From positions 186,001 through 250,000 of the forward strand of contig NZ_MUYK01000003.1 in assembly GCF_002155685.1 (NCBI RefSeq): a stretch of DNA of 64,000 bases, given 5' to 3'. The notes beneath the pieces were generated by a model, which saw nothing but the letters and a program-made list of their open reading frames with translations, searched no databases and was not told the DNA's origin. Positions 62,358-64,000 of the stretch are shown in pieces. The position numbers and the translations under genes were made by a program. Positions within the stretch are counted from its first letter, which is position 1; the number at the start of each line of letters is the position of its first letter. The DNA comes from Erythrobacter colymbi (lineage in GTDB: Bacteria > Pseudomonadota > Alphaproteobacteria > Sphingomonadales > Sphingomonadaceae).

Positions 62358-64000
62358 ATGACTGGCCATAAGGCCCCCACACGCGCTTGCCTCGTGGCAG
62401 GCCTGCTCGCAGCGGCGAGCCTTGCCACCGTCGCCATCGCCGAAACGCCGGCCCCGCCCCCCGCAGCGCCCCCGGGCACGGCGCATCCCGACCAGTGGCC
62501 CGCCTATACCTACCCCGTCCCCGTCCACGCCGATCACGAGAAAATGATCGCCGACCTCATCGCGCGCATGACGGTCGAGGAGAAAGTCGGCCAGCTGGTG
62601 CAGGCGGACCTGTGCTGCGTGACGCCGGACGATTTCCGCAAATACAAGCTCGGCTCGCTGCTGGTGGGCGGCAATTCCGGCCCCAACGGCAATGACCTCT
62701 CGCCCGCCAAGGACTGGCTGAAGGCGGCCGACGATTTCTACCTCGCCTCGGTCGACAAGTCCGATGGCGGGGTCGGCATCCCGATGATCTGGGGGACCGA
62801 TGCGGTCCACGGCCACTCGAACATCATCGGCGCGACGCTGTTCCCGCACAATATCGGCCTCGGCGCGATGCGTGATCCCGCGCTGATCGAGAAGATCGGC
62901 GCGATCACCGCCAAGGAAATCCGCGTCACCGGGCAGGAATGGACCTTCGCGCCCACCGTCGCCGTGCCGCAGGATTTCCGTTGGGGCCGCGCCTACGAGG
63001 GCTATTCCTCCGACCCCGATCTGGTCGCGTCCTATGTCGGCGCGATGGTGCGCGGGCTTCAGGGCCCGCCGAGCGGCGACAACCTGCTCGCCGGTCCGCA
63101 CGTCATCGCCTCGACCAAGCACTTCCTTGCCGATGGCGGCACCGACAAGGGGGTCGACCAGGGCGACAGCTCGGCGACCGAGGCGCAGCTGCGCGACATT
63201 CACGGCAAGCCCTATGGCCCCGCGATCGCCGAGGGCGTGGCGACGGTGATGGTCAGCTTCTCGAGCTGGCAGGGTGTCAAGATGACCGGCAACCACTCGC
63301 TGGTGACCGGCGTGCTCAAGGAGCGGATGGATTTCGGCGGCTTCGTCGTGTCCGACTGGAACGCCCATGGTCAGGTGGCGGGCTGCACGAACGAGGCCTG
63401 CCCGCAGGCGCTCATGGCGGGCATCGACATGTACATGGCGCCCGACACGTGGAAGCCGATCTACAATGACCTCCTCGCCCGCGCGAAATCGGGTGCAATC
63501 CCCATGAGCCGGATCGACGAGGGCGTGGCGCGGATCCTGCGCGTGAAGGCGCGGCTCGGGCTCTTCGAGGCAGGCAAGCCCTCCGACCGGCCTTTTTCCG
63601 GCCAGTACGACCTCCTCGGCGCACCCGAACACCGCGCGGTGGCACGCGAGGCGGTCAGGAAGTCGCTGGTGCTGCTCAAGAACCAGGGCGTGCTCCCCCT
63701 CGCGCCGGGCAAGCGCCTGCTGGTGGCGGGCGACGGCGCGGATGATATCGCGCGGCAGGCGGGCGGGTGGACGATCACCTGGCAGGGCACGGGGCTCAAC
63801 AACAGCCAGTTCCCCGGCGCGACCTCGATCTGGGGCGGGCTGAAGCAGGCGGTCGAGGCGGGCGGCGGCAGCGCCGTGCTTTCCCCCGATGGCAGCTACA
63901 CCGACAAGCCCGATGCCGCCGTGGTGGTGTTCGGCGAAACGCCCTATGCCGAATTCCAGGGCGACCGTGCGGCGCTGGTGCTCGATCCCGAGCTGACCGC
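62358..64000 (+). CDS. Glycoside hydrolase family 3 beta-glucosidase-like protein, 5' part
   Basis: The gene runs off the window end; 547 codons are visible. Signal peptide CLVAGLLAAASLATVAIA, so exported to the periplasm or beyond. GH3 N-terminal barrel: MTVEEKVGQLVQADL, IWGTDAVHGHSNIIGATLFP, STKHFLADGGTDKGVDQGD, and the nucleophile Asp in GGFVVSDWNAHG. The second domain begins near KSLVLLKNQGVLPLA. It hydrolyses beta-linked glucosides or xylosides from oligosaccharides. Likely under LacI-type control. Confidence 0.93.
   Translation, partial: MTGHKAPTRACLVAGLLAAASLATVAIAETPAPPPAAPPGTAHPDQWPAYTYPVPVHADHEKMIADLIARMTVEEKVGQLVQADLCCVTPDDFRKYKLGSLLVGGNSGPNGNDLSPAKDWLKAADDFYLASVDKSDGGVGIPMIWGTDAVHGHSNIIGATLFPHNIGLGAMRDPALIEKIGAITAKEIRVTGQEWTFAPTVAVPQDFRWGRAYEGYSSDPDLVASYVGAMVRGLQGPPSGDNLLAGPHVIASTKHFLADGGTDKGVDQGDSSATEAQLRDIHGKPYGPAIAEGVATVMVSFSSWQGVKMTGNHSLVTGVLKERMDFGGFVVSDWNAHGQVAGCTNEACPQALMAGIDMYMAPDTWKPIYNDLLARAKSGAIPMSRIDEGVARILRVKARLGLFEAGKPSDRPFSGQYDLLGAPEHRAVAREAVRKSLVLLKNQGVLPLAPGKRLLVAGDGADDIARQAGGWTITWQGTGLNNSQFPGATSIWGGLKQAVEAGGGSAVLSPDGSYTDKPDAAVVVFGETPYAEFQGDRAALVLDPELT

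Overview
The window is GC-rich, densely coding DNA from an alphaproteobacterium, most likely Sphingomonadales close to Erythrobacteraceae. I base this on gene content: a GcrA cell-cycle regulator, a UrcA-family protein, a crtW-crtZ carotenoid pair, a PspF/phage-shock locus, and the rimP-nusA-ylxR-infB-rbfA-truB-rpsO-pnp block. Three parS-like sites (about 17.1, 26.9 and 50.2 kb) suggest an origin-proximal chromosomal position. No phage, insertion sequence, CRISPR array or plasmid backbone was seen.

Layout: 0-4.2 kb, HyuA(partial)-HyuB-type III CoA-transferase-isochorismatase-like hydrolase, all overlapping. 4.2-4.5 kb, two tiny membrane-protein genes. 4.8-13.3 kb, a class III cyclase-ATPase-TPR protein, a P450, a DyP peroxidase operon and a Crp/Fnr regulator. 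13.6-14.6 kb, UrcA and a second pair of tiny membrane proteins behind a sigma-54 promoter. 14.6-20.5 kb, a Fur-box-preceded FecA-like receptor, an SDR, a hydrolase and a WS/DGAT acyltransferase. 20.6-26.7 kb, a 5-oxoprolinase/DUF969/DUF979/DUF2891 operon. 26.9-31.6 kb, tRNA-Ser, hspQ, an ABC-2 permease, gcrA, an outer-membrane protein and a spermidine-synthase-like enzyme. 31.7-43.2 kb, the pnp-to-rimP translation/RNA block. 43.4-44.3 kb, two PilZ proteins. 44.6-49.7 kb, pspF and an expanded psp operon. 49.8-54.3 kb, sufE, crtZ-crtW, DUF427, a PhyH-like dioxygenase and a PilZ protein. 54.3-60.8 kb, leuC/leuD with two genes between them, a quinone oxidoreductase, DUF1476, BolA and a CGFS glutaredoxin. 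60.8-64 kb, a structured intergenic region with a predicted small RNA, a NUDIX enzyme and a truncated GH3 glycosidase.

The most interesting signal is a putative sigma-54 regulon. Three intergenic sites (14263-14306, 45743-45786, and 61154-61197 on the minus strand) share one layout: an imperfect inverted repeat related to AATGGCG-N6-CGCCATT, then exactly 10 bp, then GG-N10-GC. They precede the tiny-protein pair, the psp operon (divergent from pspF) and a predicted ~112-nt RNA of two long hairpins ending in a U-rich tail. This RNA carries UGGUC three times, twice in hairpin loops. Each copy has a 7-8 nt perfect complement in one of the three protein-coding leaders: the ribosome-binding regions of the two tiny genes and the psp 5' leader. 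I infer a PspF-centred envelope-stress circuit with its own small RNA and an array of PspB-like small membrane proteins. The promoters, hairpins and complementarities are read directly from the sequence; the regulation is inference.

Second, each parS-like site is flanked, 17-19 bp away, by an array of roughly 11-bp C-rich units (AGACCCCCTCC type), which suggests a composite chromosome-segregation element. Third, truB carries an in-frame 91-bp palindromic repeat adding about 30 residues.
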